The notes beneath the pieces are model-generated. The model was not told the origin of the DNA, did no database searches, and worked only from the letters and a program-made list of their open reading frames with translations. From Isoetes taiwanensis (Eukaryota > Streptophyta > Lycopodiopsida > Isoetales > Isoetaceae), in the NCBI GenBank assembly GCA_021234155.1, contig JAJEKV010000051.1:5584698-5648697 (forward strand): a stretch of DNA of 64,000 nt, written 5' to 3'. This document shows positions 40,765 to 52,699 of the stretch, one piece after another. Within the stretch, counting starts at the first letter, position 1. Each line of letters starts with the position of its first letter. A program made the position numbers and the translations under genes.

Positions 40765-43057
40765 GAGACATCATCCTAATGGCAACCCCTAACATAGCAA
40801 GCCGTCCGTGATCCACCGGAATCGAAAGTGTCCATAGCGTATGAAACGAACTGAATAATGCCGCATGGAGTCGCTGGGTCAAAAGAAGGAGAAGGGCTTA
40901 CGGCCCGCCTCGAATGTTCCCGGGCTGAGATGCTCCAAATTTCGAGTCCCGACCGACAACCGGGCTGGTCATCGGGTCCGAGTGCTCGAGGTGTAGCCCG
41001 CCACGATGAAGCTCATGAAGTAGCCGAAAGGAACTCCTGAGAAACAAAGTGCAAAGCAGAAATCCGAGGGGCTGGGCGAAGATGCGGGTGGAAGGGAAGA
41101 AAAAAGAGGAGCCATCCGAGTAGAAGAAGCAGAAAGGCAAAACCAAAGGAGAAGAAAAAAGGATTAGCAAAGGCCGAGGGGGACTGAAAAGGAAAAATAG
41201 AGGAGATGACATCTCCATTGGTTGTGGAGGAAAAGGAACTGTGGTCCTGAAGATCGTGTTCAGCGAAGGAAGCTTCACGCTGATCGCCGAGTACCGCCAG
41301 AACGAAGCGAAAAATGGGGGAGAAAGCGACGCTAAAGAGGAGCCTGTGGTACTTGCCATAGACGGCAACCAATGACCGAAAAAGAAAAAATCATGAGAAC
41401 ACAAGCACAACTTTAAAAGAAAAACACGCTATGTCAGCTTCAAGAGGAAACGGCGTAGGGATAAAGAAAATCAACAAAAAATCACCAACAACGTAATGAA
41501 AACAAAAGACGTGAAAAGCACCATCACGATAAACAATAAGAAAGCACTGAAATAATACGACAAAAAGAAGAAGCAACCCATGGAAATGTAAAAATACATA
41601 GTCGTAAAGCAAAACATAAGTTGTCAAGAACAAAGTGCAATGGTGCAAGTGAACATAAGTTGTCAAGAACAAAGTGCAATTGTGCATGAAACGGCCAATA
41701 ACGCACAAACCGAAATAGATATCAAAATCACAACATAATATTAAGAATAACACAAACGAGGAGAGGTAAAAGAATCATAACATAAAATGACACAGTAGCC
41801 CAAATATCGCCACAACCATAGAATAGAGCGAAGCATCGAAAAAACCATTTAAAACACAATAGCAAGAAAAAATCCAAACCCACCATGGGCAAATAATTAG
41901 AAAAGCGAATAAAAGAAAGAAGAAAAAAACACATCCATAATAACGTGCAAAAAATGGATAAACATGAAAGGACAAAAGGCAACTCATGAGATAATGCTAA
42001 TAAAACATAAACCATGATAGACGTAAAAATCACAACATGACATAAACCACAACGAAAAGGTAAAAGAATCCTAGAGATGAAAAAACACAGCAACCCGAAT
42101 AGCGCAACAACCACAGAATAGAGCAGAGCAAAAAAATAATCCAAACCCATCATGAGAAAATAGCAAAAAATAAGACAAACCCATCAAGGGAAATAACGAT
42201 AAAAGCGTGACTATAGCAAGAAACCCCCCTAACGCGCGAAAAACGTAAAGAGAACATAAGAAAGAGAGGGACGAGCAACAAGCCAAAAACAAGAATCCCA
42301 ACGATGAATAACCAAGAATATGACAAATAACTGCATAATAAAAGAAAGACGAACCCATACGAATGTGCAAAAAATGGATAGGCACGAAAAAACGAAAAGC
42401 AACTCCTCAGGTAATGCCAAGAAACCATAATAAACCATAATGCATGATAGACGTGGGAATCACAACATGATAAAACAACAAGACCAAACAAAGAGGTAAA
42501 AGAATCGTAGGGATGAAATAATACAACAACCTCAATAGCGTGAGACTATGTCCACGCATATAAAGCTAAATACGCAACCCCCTTATGCCAAACCCCCAAG
42601 TTATCGAGAATAGAAAATAACGTAATACCAAATGAAGGAAAACCATTATAATGTTATATATATAAGGCAACAAAGTACGCAACCAACCATTCAAAGGGAA
42701 AAAATAACAGGACAACAAAGGACCCATCCACAACTAGTATAACATAGCGCCAACACAAATGATGGCCCACATATAACATTGAACAACCTATGGTTTATGA
42801 AGGATGCCCATATACAAAGAAACCACCGCAATCACCCAAATACGTAAACAACAACAAACAAAGCTACCCAAAGAGAGAGAAAGCCCGAATCAAACCTCAA
42901 AAGACATCTCGTAGAAAAGCCCCAATAGGTGCACCATACCCGAGAAACAATAAGTAAGAACCTTAAAGAAAGGACATAGGAAACCGTAAACCCACATAAC
43001 GGGCGTGAAAGCCCCACATCGAACATATAAAAAAGAAAAACATTTATCTTATTCCAT
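40765..43057 (-). other. mostly non-coding central part of the DIRS-like element
   Basis: The part from 40900 to 41400 has overlapping open frames without a clear family. From 41400 to 43000 the DNA is A-rich on the plus strand, with degenerate repeats: a 39-bp tandem (41613-41690, AACATAAGTTGTCAAGAACA) and three irregular units beginning AGGTAAAAGAATC at 41764, 42058 and 42496. Apparent hydrophobic ORFs on the minus strand follow from this base bias. Confidence 0.45.
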
Positions 43058-43136
43058 TTTATTCAAAGATGGCATTAACACCCTTACAACGCCCAAACAT
43101 CAAACACAAAACACATCTCCCAGAGATCAGGAATAA

Positions 43137-43589
43137 TCAGGCAAGGAGGCCCAACGAAATTGCCGGATAAGTCGGGAGAAATTGAGGAGGATACTCAGTC
43201 AAAATGAGCAAAAACTCGCGCAGCTGTATGGTACGTAGAGACGAAAAGCCCCATAGCAAAATGATGTCTCCCAGGAAACGAGCCCGAGCAGGATCCACAA
43301 ATCTATACGAGCGGAACACCCTACGAACAGCAGGAGAAAAAGCAGCATAAAGGCGCAATGCCCGGAAGAATTCTTCAGGCCAATCGATGTCTGCATGTTC
43401 CAGCTGCAAAGCATTCCGAGCAGAAGGGTGCAAGGCCTCCAAATGTGAGGCATAAAGATGGTGCGTGGTCATCGGAATCTCTGGTGGTGAAAAAGGCGGA
43501 AAAAAGCCCAGAGGAAAAATCTTGGCAGAGCACAAAGGACAAGGGAACGGCATCGGACCTGAGAACAGAACAAAGAAGGTAATCGGCAA
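43137..43589 (-). CDS. gag-like ORF of the DIRS-like element with CxxC motif
   Basis: 150 codons. An alternative start at Met13 would give MPFPCPLCSAKIF. The CPLC pair followed by TTHHLYASHLEALH about 20 residues later could form a C2H2-type zinc site. The rest is amphipathic and helical (HADIDWPEEFFRALRLYAAF; RFLGDIILLWGF; LREFLLILTEYPPQF). The composition is protein-like, unlike the neighbouring shadow frames. I know no named family. It is followed by AATAAA on the same strand at 43058-43063. Confidence 0.45.
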   Translation of the reverse strand: MPITFFVLFSGPMPFPCPLCSAKIFPLGFFPPFSPPEIPMTTHHLYASHLEALHPSARNALQLEHADIDWPEEFFRALRLYAAFSPAVRRVFRSYRFVDPARARFLGDIILLWGFSSLRTIQLREFLLILTEYPPQFLPTYPAISLGLLA

Positions 43590-44714
43590 AGAACTGTATG
43601 CCCAAAGCCGCGCTGGGGAAAAAGAGGAGCCATGACATAAATATAAAGATCAAGAAGCCCAAGGGGAAGGAATGAATGGCGACAATCTGCAAGCCGAGTG
43701 AATGGAAGCCAAGGACGGCTGGAAAAGCATGCAAAAACCAGTGGCAGCCAAATTCCAGCAAAAATAGCGGGCCTAAGAGAAGCAGCCAAAAATACAACAG
43801 AAGACTTGATGGCAAATAAGCAAAAACATACCAGAGAAGAGGCAGAATGAACAGATTTGGCCAACGTAACACAAAAAGGAAGCAAACCCGACCGGAAAAC
43901 TTGAAGCCACGGCTTAAAATCCGCAGACAGCGCCCATGCAAAGAAAGAGCAGATCCAGGGAACAGAGGCGGGAAACCAAATCGCAGAGGGCAAATACAGC
44001 TAAGAACAAAAAAGGAAATAGAAGGAGCAAATGTAGCCCAGGTTGCGGCCATGCCAGAGAGGCTAAGAACAGAGAAAAAAGCGCAGAGCTGAAGATAACA
44101 CTAAGGCAACGAATCTTCCATGCAGCCAGCATCATGCAGGGTAAGGCAAAACAAGAAGGAAGAATGACGGAACAAAAAATGAAGTGAGCATAAAATGAAC
44201 CGAGAGGACAGATAAGCCCGAGCCGGGGACTAAAGATATGACAAAATCGCAACCAAAAAACAACGGCAGGTCCGCAAACCGAGAAGAAGCTCGAAGCAAT
44301 CAAGGGATAGATCAGATAAACAAAGAATAGAAAGAAGCATGCGCCCCAACGCCCCGTTCATCCAATCCGAAAAATCATCCCCCACAAACCCAAAACATCC
44401 ACAGTAAGTACATGATCAAGCCATTCAACAGAACGGACCAAGAGCCCAAAACGAACCCATCACATCCGAACATCCCAAAAAACAATAGAAATACAGAGCC
44501 ATGCATAATGAAGCCGATGACAAAACAACTCGGTAGAAGCATACTGAGTATGGAAGAAGAACAAATCCGTAGAATCAACTAAGCACGGAAGAGAAGGGAG
44601 CGTACCATCCAAAGAATGATGAAGAAAGTCGCCAGGCAGGTGCAAGCGGCAAGAAGGTGGAGCACGAGACTGGTGGAGAAGCTGGGGAAGAAATCCATCG
44701 AATGAAGAGCCATC
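43590..44714 (-). other. 5' region of the DIRS-like element
   Basis: Overlapping Leu/Phe-rich minus-strand frames (43375-44303) have no recognisable domain and may be decayed gag N-terminus or leader. Nothing else was identified. Confidence 0.35.
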
Positions 44715-44841
44715 GAAGCTACGAGAACGAAGAATGCTGCTGTGAGAAGACGCCGATAACCAGGCGGAAAATGACAATGGCCTAATATAGGCGCTCGTCC
44801 TTTCCCAGAATGGCGATCCGATGGCTCGGATCGATGGGATT
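44715..44841. repeat. split direct repeat A1 (5' terminus of the DIRS-like element)
   Basis: 127 bp, 126 of them identical to 37104-37230. Read on the minus strand it begins AATCCCATCGATCCGAGCC, and the DNA beyond 44841 is unrelated to anything after A2, so 44841 is the element boundary. Confidence 0.85.
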
Positions 44842-47637
44842 AAGGCCGTTGCTTTCTCGTTTTCCAAAACACGTATACCTAAATCAATGGTGCCAAACAA
44901 CCATTGCCTACCAAATCAAATCATCGCTTCATTTCGAAAATTTTACTTCATTAACAAAGATAAATATTTATGTGTATATGAGAACTTTCACAGAATCATT
45001 TTCAAGAACCCCCTGAGCGCTGCAGTAAGCAAGAAGTGCATACAAAAAAAGAAAAAATGAAAAAAGAAAATTGATGAACAATTCCGGCCTCCCTTTTAGA
45101 GAAATTACAGGAGCCAAAAAAGAAAAAAGAAAAAAAAGCCTCTTGGCTACGACCCTCAATTTGCCATAACAAGAACAGTTTGCTTATGGCCTTGAACTGA
45201 AAATTTCGAATCCTGCTCTGCCAGAGCCCTACAGAAATACTGAAACAAAATAGACCGACTGACGAACCAAGAAGCAAAACAAAGTGACAAAGCTTTGCTA
45301 CTGAACTATGGCCGCTGACCTTGCAACAAGCAACAATCGGCTATCCACATCTGCCTCACAAGCCTTTGGAAAGAACAACCCAAGCTCCGCACAGAAAACC
45401 CTAAGCTCAGCACCTTGGCAAGAAATAAGAAATAGCTTTGGACCAGTCAGCCTGCATAAGATTCACAAAATGATACCTACACAAAAAGGCCACTGACTTT
45501 TTCTGCTAGTTTTTGCATAGGGCTTCCTGCGCACAACATTTATTGCAGGTCCCACGTGCTAACGGTCAAATCTGGCCCTGCCACACACGTATGGCAAACC
45601 GGGGTTTGGGTTCGCTTGGGCGAACCCCGTAGCTGATGCCACGCAGTCCACGCTTGACAGCGGCTCCCCGCCACGCCGGGGTGCGGGTTCGCGAAGGGCG
45701 ACTTTTTGAGTTCGGCTTAAGGCGAACCTCCTGACGCTGGAGTTAGTTTCGGGAGCCATTTGAAGCACCGCAAAACAAAGGCTCCAGCTCAGCAAAATAC
45801 GAATTCCTATACATCCATAAAAAACTTAGGATGGATCCCCATTATGGAAAATCTAGTTTCTGGGTCTTTGTCACGTAAGCAAAGCACATGCCTCCAGATC
45901 AAGATCATTTTCATTGGAAGTAGGCACTCCAAGCTCTTGAAGTGGAGCAAGAAACAAAATCATGACGACGAAACTCGCTATAAGACAGAAAACTATGGCA
46001 AAAACTGGCGACAAGACATAAAGCTTCGGCTAAATAACAAACTCCATGTCGACTTTAGTTTTTCAAAGTGAAGGAGCATCTAAAATTTTTGCCGGATTCT
46101 GTGCCATGTCATCCAATTCAGTTGCTTAGGAACATGAAATCATGCAACCGGAATGGCCATGTGGCACAGGAAGGAATGCCCCTAACCTAAGAGTCGATTT
46201 CCACGGGCCCAAAAACACCCTTGACTTGGAAGCCAGGGCGCAACAAAACTGCCCTGTCTGACCCGGCTTCGGTGCCTACATGGCTCAGGTCCAGAAGGAG
46301 GAGCTACCCTTTTGGGCGACCCACCATGGCCAGGCTGCTGGCAGTGAGATGAGCATGCATCAAGACTCTTACATGTTCTTCCACCCAGCATGTTCTTGAA
46401 GAAACTGTAAGCTGCTTCATCATTGCAGGTTATGCCAAAGACGTAAAGTTCAGGTAATTTCATTATGAAAATTTCGTCCAATTTAAGAGTGACACGTGTG
46501 CAACATTCTTTCCCGGAATTATTCAATTCGTTGCATTCTAAGTTTCTAGTTGCATTCCAAGATCTTACTTGCATTATTTGCATTCTGCCTTCCATTCTGC
46601 ATTCTAATTTCTTGATTAATTTACAGCTCTATTTACTAGCTGGGGAATTGAACCCCATTGAAACCATAGCCTAGCAACAGATTGGAAAAGGTTACACAAA
46701 AGATGAAAATCTTCTTGAAGAACCACCGGACCTGTTTGCGAAGGAGTTGGAAAGGGGAAAACAGGAGTAGCTTCAATGCCTTGGCTCTGCTCTGCAGTAA
46801 ATATGTCATTATCTGGAGGAGGAAGATGCAAAGAAGGACTGAGTAAATCCTTCATGGCCAGAGGTCGAAATTGAAAGCTTACAAGAAAATATAAAAATAT
46901 TCACAAAGAACTTTTGGACCTCTGCTTTAAGGCCTCCGATAGCAGAACTCTTCATAAAGAAAGCAAGTACAGAAAAGAAAGAAGCGGCAAAAGAAGGTGC
47001 CATAGTCCAAGAGTTACATGCAATTTCAAACAAAGAAGCAGCCGAAAAAGCTTAGGAATTTGTCAATCCAAGATTATCAAAGCGTATGATCTGCCTAAGA
47101 ACAAAAAGAAACAGTTAGTAGCGGATCTGGAACATATCAAGCAAAGCAAGCAAGCAAAATTATCTACGAAATAGAGAAAATCCTTCAAAATCGTGGATAG
47201 CTGAACAATAGCACCTGAAACCTGAAAAAGCAGAGCGATATAACTCGGCTTTCCTCATTCTGATGCCGATCCTTTAGGAACAATGAAGATTGCACTGAAT
47301 AATCACTATATCATGGCAAAATCTTGCCAGAAGCACAAAAATTTCAAGAAATCATGTCTAGACAAGAAAATAGGTTGTTTCCATTCCATCCAAACCGCAC
47401 TATCGGCAGCAGCAACCATATTTTAGATGGGCGCCATAGCTGGACGCCATAGCCGGACTGCATAGAAGAGCTTTGCAAGAGCTGGAGCTAGAATAGAAGG
47501 CACCAGCATAGAAGGCGCCATAGCCGAAGGCGCCATCGCCCATCGCCAGAGTATCACAGGAAAAATAACAATGCCATGTCAGAATAAAACTACCACGACT
47601 TCACGTTGCAAGAATTTTCTTTACCTTGCATTCTGTG
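44842..47637. other. intergenic DNA with decayed coding-like pieces
   Basis: No intact gene was seen. A GC-rich stretch (45540-45740) has a hairpin GGGTTCGCTTGGGCGAACCC and related GGGTTCGCGAAGGGCGA. Around 46190-46590 the minus strand reads KLPELYVFGITCNDEAAYSF, which looks like a coding remnant. At 46860-47170 the plus strand reads EIESLQENIKIFTKNFWTSA and ELFIKKASTEKKEAAKEGAI with internal stops, a coiled-coil-like relic. None could be named. Confidence 0.35.
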
Positions 47638-47800
47638 CGTTGGCGGTGCTTCCACAACAGAATGCAAGGTAAAAAAACATTCTTGTATGCAAAAGCCTTG
47701 TCTCATTGACGCACGTCGGCGGTGCTAACACATCAGAATGCAAGGTAAAAAAACATTCTTGTATACAGAAGCTTGTCTCATGGAAACGCACCCTAAATAG
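47638..47800. repeat. 84-bp tandem duplication upstream of the TrpD-like gene
   Basis: GAATGCAAGGTAAAAAAACA, then TTCTTGTATRCARAAG and CTTGTCTCAT, occur twice, near 47661 and 47737. The preceding ACCTTGCATTCTG is an inverted copy of CAGAATGCAAGGT. The duplication lies 230-390 bp before the start codon, in the likely promoter. Confidence 0.7.
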
Positions 47801-48028
47801 AGATGGGGCCTTATTAACAACCATGCTCCCGATACGGTAAAAAAACCCTAAAAACAAAACGCGACAACTCTTTCTAGCAAGCAAATGTCAATGTTTTTTC
47901 TGTCGAGTATACTCTTCAAAGGCCTCTCTTTGTGGACTCTTGAGTCTATGAGCTCTCCGGCAGAGCTTGGGACATCCTCCTCTTTTTTATGATTTGCCTG
48001 GTCAATTTTATCTCACCAAAGCTCTTCG

Positions 48029-51000
48029 ATGGCCATATCCATGGCGCCGATGGCTTCACCTTGCCGGAATCCTTCTTTTTGTTCCTTCAGCTTCTTCCTT
48101 TGTTCAAAACCTTATTCATGTCCTCAGAGAATTTCTCGAGCTAAAACTTGGGCTTCTGTTATGGGTAGCAAAACAGCAATCATGCCAGATAATTTGAAGG
48201 TTGAACAACTTATGAAGGACTTGGATATGGCAGTTGTGAAGGAGGGCAAACGAGAAGGAAAGGGTGCATATTTGCTCAATAATGTTGGTCCCAATCCCTT
48301 GCTGTTGGAAGCGCAGGGGAAGGTTTGCACAGGGCCAGCGCAAACAAAGCCACTTGGAGAGGATCAGGCCTCGAAGGTTTTGGACATTATAGTAAGATCA
48401 GGTGTGCCAGCTTTTTTCGTCAAGATCATACTGACGGATAGAGTCGAGGGCAACATTTGGGTTGCTGGACATGTGTGTCTGGTGTTTAATTTACCTTCGC
48501 TAATTCGTTTTTGCAGTGAAAGGGGAAATTCCAGAAGAAGAAAGGGCATCAGAGGCACAAATAGGGGCATTTTTTGCCGCAATGGCAGTGAGAGCAAACT
48601 CTTTTCCACCTGAAACACAATGGAGCATCGGTGAATGCAGGGCAATAAAGAATTTTTGGCCGAGTTTAGTTCAGGTTTTGCCTCCTGATATTCTCTTCAT
48701 AGCTGATTCAGAGGGCACCTTGATGGAGGGAATTTCACATGCAGGTGCTACATTTATTGGGAGAAACTCTGTTGAAATGAGAATGGTGGGGGCACTCAGG
48801 GACGTGTTGAAGGGTGATCATCTTGGATTTGAAGAGGTGGTTGGCCTCTTGAGAGATGTTCTTCCAGTTTGTGGTCGCGAAGGTGGAAATAACAGTGCTA
48901 GTGATGGGCTCATGGCAGCCTTTCTTATTGCATTACGCATGAATAGAGAAACTGATCGTGAACTCAAGGGATTTTGCATTGCTTTTGATGAAGAGCTTGG
49001 TTTGTCTGCTGCCTTATACATCCGTTCTAATCTTTGCATAGTCTCCTTCTGATGATTTAATTGGTGCATATGCAGGAGATCTGCCTGTAGCAGATGTTAA
49101 GTCATTAACTCACTATGGGGAACCATATGATGGAAATACTAGATTTTTTCGGAGCACATTGTTTGTAGCAGCTGTTAGGGCAAGCTATGACGAAGCATGT
49201 CTTATGCATGGTGTTGAGTGGATGCCTCCAAAGGTCTTTTGGTTTCATACTCACATTAAGTTTCCTCATATTGGAAACTCATGACGTATCTGTTCTTTTC
49301 TGCCAGGGTGGTGTCACAGAAGAGCAGATGCTTAAGCTTCTGGGTGCTTCTATGCTGTCACCTTCAGAAACTGTCAAGTTACTTGAGGTATAGTAATGGT
49401 CCCAATCCCAGTATAAACCTTCATCTCAGCTGTCATTCTAATGGCGCAATGGTACAATGCAGGACGAGGATGTAGGTTTTGCATATGTCAGCCAAAGGGA
49501 CGCACGACCACAGTTGTAAGTTTCTGTTTTAACGTATTTGTAACAGTGCAACTGCCACGTATTTTGTATTATTTCTGCTTTGTTCAAGGTTCTGCAGCAG
49601 TGCAACTGCCATGCATTACTTCTGCTTAGTTCAAAGTTCTCGATGTTCTTTGTAACAAAATTACGGCTTTCCATGACACTATAACTGAAGTGTAATGTTT
49701 CTGCTTAGTTTAAAGACCATGTAAGTTTCAGTTAAAAGACTTCTTCAACGCGATGGCTGGTATGTTGAAAACATTAGGGAGGATGTTAGGAAATAAGGGC
49801 GGGCACTAGACTGCTGATTACGTGATCATTAAGTTGAAGATGTAAATATGCCTTGTTGATGCCATATGTACCATATGTTTAAACTGCAAAGAAATAGTCA
49901 TAAATTTCCATGTTACAGCATCAGTAGGACTTCTTGGCTTCTGGAATGAAGTTGTGTGCTGTTTTGTTTGTTGCCTGTAAGGAGTTTTAATTCATATGTG
50001 ATGGCTGAGCACCTTAATAGGTTTATGCTTATCTATTTCATGCAAAAACGAGCAATGATGTGATTGTATGTCATGTCTGCATCCTACAATGCCTAGCCCG
50101 AATGTGAGTTTTTGTTAACTGACATAATATGGTACTTTAACCTTACATATGCATTTTGTGAAAATTGCTACCAAAATTATCGTAGTTTTCTTCGCTTCTG
50201 ATGCTTGACCCCATTTCTGGTAGGTATTCTCTTATTGACTTGAGGGAGCATATTAAGAAACGACCAACTCTTGCAACTACTGAGAAGGTTCAACAGTATG
50301 TTATGGTAAGCATGCCAATAATTCTTTACTCGATTTGACATGTTTCATCAGTTGATAATAGTAGGAAATCTTAGTTTTTTCGATTTTTCAGTCTTTTAGC
50401 TTAAGAAACCATTTTGAAGTTCATCATTTATATGATATGATATTCTGACATAGGCACGAGGAAGACAGTCCATGATATCAGGCTTTTATCATGAGGGCTA
50501 TGAAGAACCACTGTTGATGCTCATGCGGAGAAGAGGAGTTGATGCTGGAATGGTCATTAAGGTGTGTAATACCAAGGCCGTGGTAGTCGTATATTTCAAA
50601 TGTATTGCTGGATGCCCCCTTTTTTTTTGTTCATATTTTTAATCAAAAGATCGTATCTTCAAGATTGTTAGTATTATTCTCTTCCATGTGTCCAGCAAGG
50701 TAATTGTTCTGTAGAAAAGTTCTTAAAGTTTAGACCTCAGGATAACATTGACCAGGTCCTCTTAGAGTATATGAACTGGCAAGGAAGTGAACCATGAATA
50801 GGGAGGAAGGATAAATATAGCCTATTGTTCGTGGACTGTTTTTTATAGGGTGTTAGTGTGTAATGAACCATATCATTAAAAAATTAACATGAATATGATC
50901 CAACGGTATCAGGGCGAGGAAGGGGCATTATCTCTCACAACTAAGTCACCTTCACCTGATGCTGTTGTAAAGGGCAGGCCTGTCAATTTTTGTTCGGGTT

Positions 51001-51540
51001 TTCGGCCAGTTAAAAGTTCTTTGGAAGGAGATGGTAAGAATTATATTCTGTCACAACTTGTGTGTGTGTGTGTCTTGTGGTAATTGTTGAGTTTTATTAC
51101 AATTTCATGTCAAGTTCCTTTTCCAAAATCTCTAATCAGGTCTTTATCGTGAAACTTTCAACTTAACACTGAGGGCTGAGGATTATGGTTTTGCATCAAC
51201 ACAGACACCAAGAATTGAGAGACCAGTAAGATCTTGAATTCAATGTTTTGAAGTCAATAATACCCGCCATTTTATCATAGCTACAGCTCACATGTGCAAT
51301 CTTCAGATGCAGGCTTTACAAAACCTAAAAATAGGCATTTCTGCCCTTCAGGGAGAAAAAGGGCCGGCCTATGATCGTATTGTCTTTAATGCTGCCATGA
51401 CTGATTATTTGCTTGGATGTGATGGTGCAAGTGACCCACATATAGCACTGCAGAGGGCAAGAGAAGCTATTGATAGTGGCAAGGCCTTACAGAGGTTATT
51501 TAGATATGTAGATCTTAGCAAGACTATTCATGCCAGCTAA
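48029..51540 (+). CDS. anthranilate phosphoribosyltransferase-like protein, plant type, ten exons
   Basis: Exons: 48029-48401, 48517-48999, 49076-49233, 49307-49387, 49463-49515, 50224-50305, 50454-50561, 50913-51033, 51140-51225, 51307-51540. All introns are GT-AG and the phases match, giving 592 residues and a TAA. The first 45 residues (MAISMAPMASPCRNPSFCSF...) are Ser-rich with few acids, like a plastid or mitochondrial transit peptide. The body has the TrpD helical N-domain (EEERASEAQIGAFFAAMAVR) and the family's later blocks (HGVEWMPPKGGVTEEQMLKL, YHEGYEEPLLMLMRRRGV, KGEEGALS). At the positions of the classical TrpD PRPP motifs (GTGGD, KHGNR) it has YGEPYDGNTR and MHGVEWMPPK. The reaction is therefore uncertain; tryptophan biosynthesis (PRPP transfer to anthranilate) is the family's annotated role. 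Confidence 0.9.
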
Positions 51541-52519
51541 AGCTTTACTTGCACAAGTTGAGCTCATGAACTGGGAAGTAGATGAGAAGCATATATTAGA
51601 CATGGCACAAAAAGGAGCTGTTTGTGATAAGCAGCAGGAAGAATACTTCTTTCAGAGACGGTGGTACGGTAATATAGTGGTAATGATGCAGGAATCCAGG
51701 CCTTTGCTTGTATGTATGCTGAAATGCCTAGGTTTAATGGGTATTTATTTCAAAGCACGATCTGTTGATGATTTGTAAGAAATCTGAACAGGAATTGAAT
51801 CTATATATACAGTATGAGAGAACTGGCGTTGTTAGATACATTGCAAGTTGAAACGAGCCCAGACTTAATGGACGTCTATTATAATAACAAGAAATCTACA
51901 GTTAGTGGGCATCAGGGATACTTGATATCTATTTTAAGCTACAATTGGCCTTTGTCAACACTCTCAAGAGGGAAGGAAGGGTGCAAGTAAGAACGGAACA
52001 TGATGCAACACCAAAAGTATGTAATGCCTACACTTCAAGAAGTGACACCAGAAGCAAGTGATACCCGAAGCAGACATTTGTAATGGAGAACTGAATGCAC
52101 AGCTGAATGATGGCTAAATAAGTTGGCAAACGAAACTGACCATACAACACGAATAGATCAAAGATTTTTCTTATTATTGATGAACCAACGCAGAAGTTAA
52201 AAAATATTCTTCCTGTACTATCGTTATCTACCTCATTGTTCAGATCAAATGTGGGCTTACAAACATCAATCTCCCTTGTTTCCAACTTAGGAAATATTAT
52301 TCATAGCTCCCGCCAATGTAACTACTTATAGATAATATATACCACGACAATAGTAAATTAAGAAATTCCTTAAAATGCAAGAATACCAACACAATTCAAG
52401 GAACCCTAGTATGAATGTTTTACACTTCAATGTGTTGGCTATAATCATAAGTTCCGAATCCAGCAAATCATGAGGAAGGTGCTCCGCGAAGCTTGAAGAG
52501 TACTCCTCCTCCTATATAT
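51541..52519. other. 3' flank of the TrpD-like gene
   Basis: Holds the probable 3' UTR. The following open frame (to 51778) continues in a different phase without domain identity. Nothing else was recognised. Confidence 0.4.
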
Positions 52520-52699
52520 AATAAAAAAAGGGAAATTTACCAAAATAACCTTAATTGTTCATTTAATTCCCAAAAAGCCTTGGCATTTTTTAAATTCTCA
52601 AAATGCCCTTAATTCTTAAGTATTTTCCCAAATAGTTTTTTGTATTTTAAAGATCACCTAAAAGCACGTTTTTAGAATAGACGATCATTTTTTCTCATA

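Larger units (their letters stand above)
36312..44841 (-). mobile_element. DIRS/Ngaro-like tyrosine-recombinase retrotransposon
   Basis: The minus strand holds, in order, gag-like ORFs, a reverse transcriptase, an RNase H with the DIRS-type downstream domain, and a tyrosine-recombinase-like C-terminus. No LTRs with TG/CA ends and no DDE integrase were seen. A 127-bp repeat lies at the 5' end (44715-44841) and again at 37104-37230, after the recombinase but inside the element. A short second repeat (ATTCTGGGAAAGGACT plus ACACAAAACCG) lies at 37228-37260 and 36312-36347. This A1...B1-A2-B2 arrangement is the split-direct-repeat plan of Ngaro/PAT-type elements. The A copies differ at one base in 127, but the coding frames carry several frameshifts. 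The 36312 boundary is less certain than 44841. Confidence 0.72.

Noticed and set aside
36370-44100. Plus-strand ORFs in the DIRS-like element (for example 37387, 37883, 40237, 43847)
   Set aside because: Lys/Arg-rich shadows of the minus-strand coding frames.
37104-44841. An ordinary LTR retrotransposon with 127-bp LTRs
   Set aside because: The repeat lacks TG/CA ends, there is no primer-binding site or DDE integrase, and the RT/RNase H/downstream domain order is DIRS-type.
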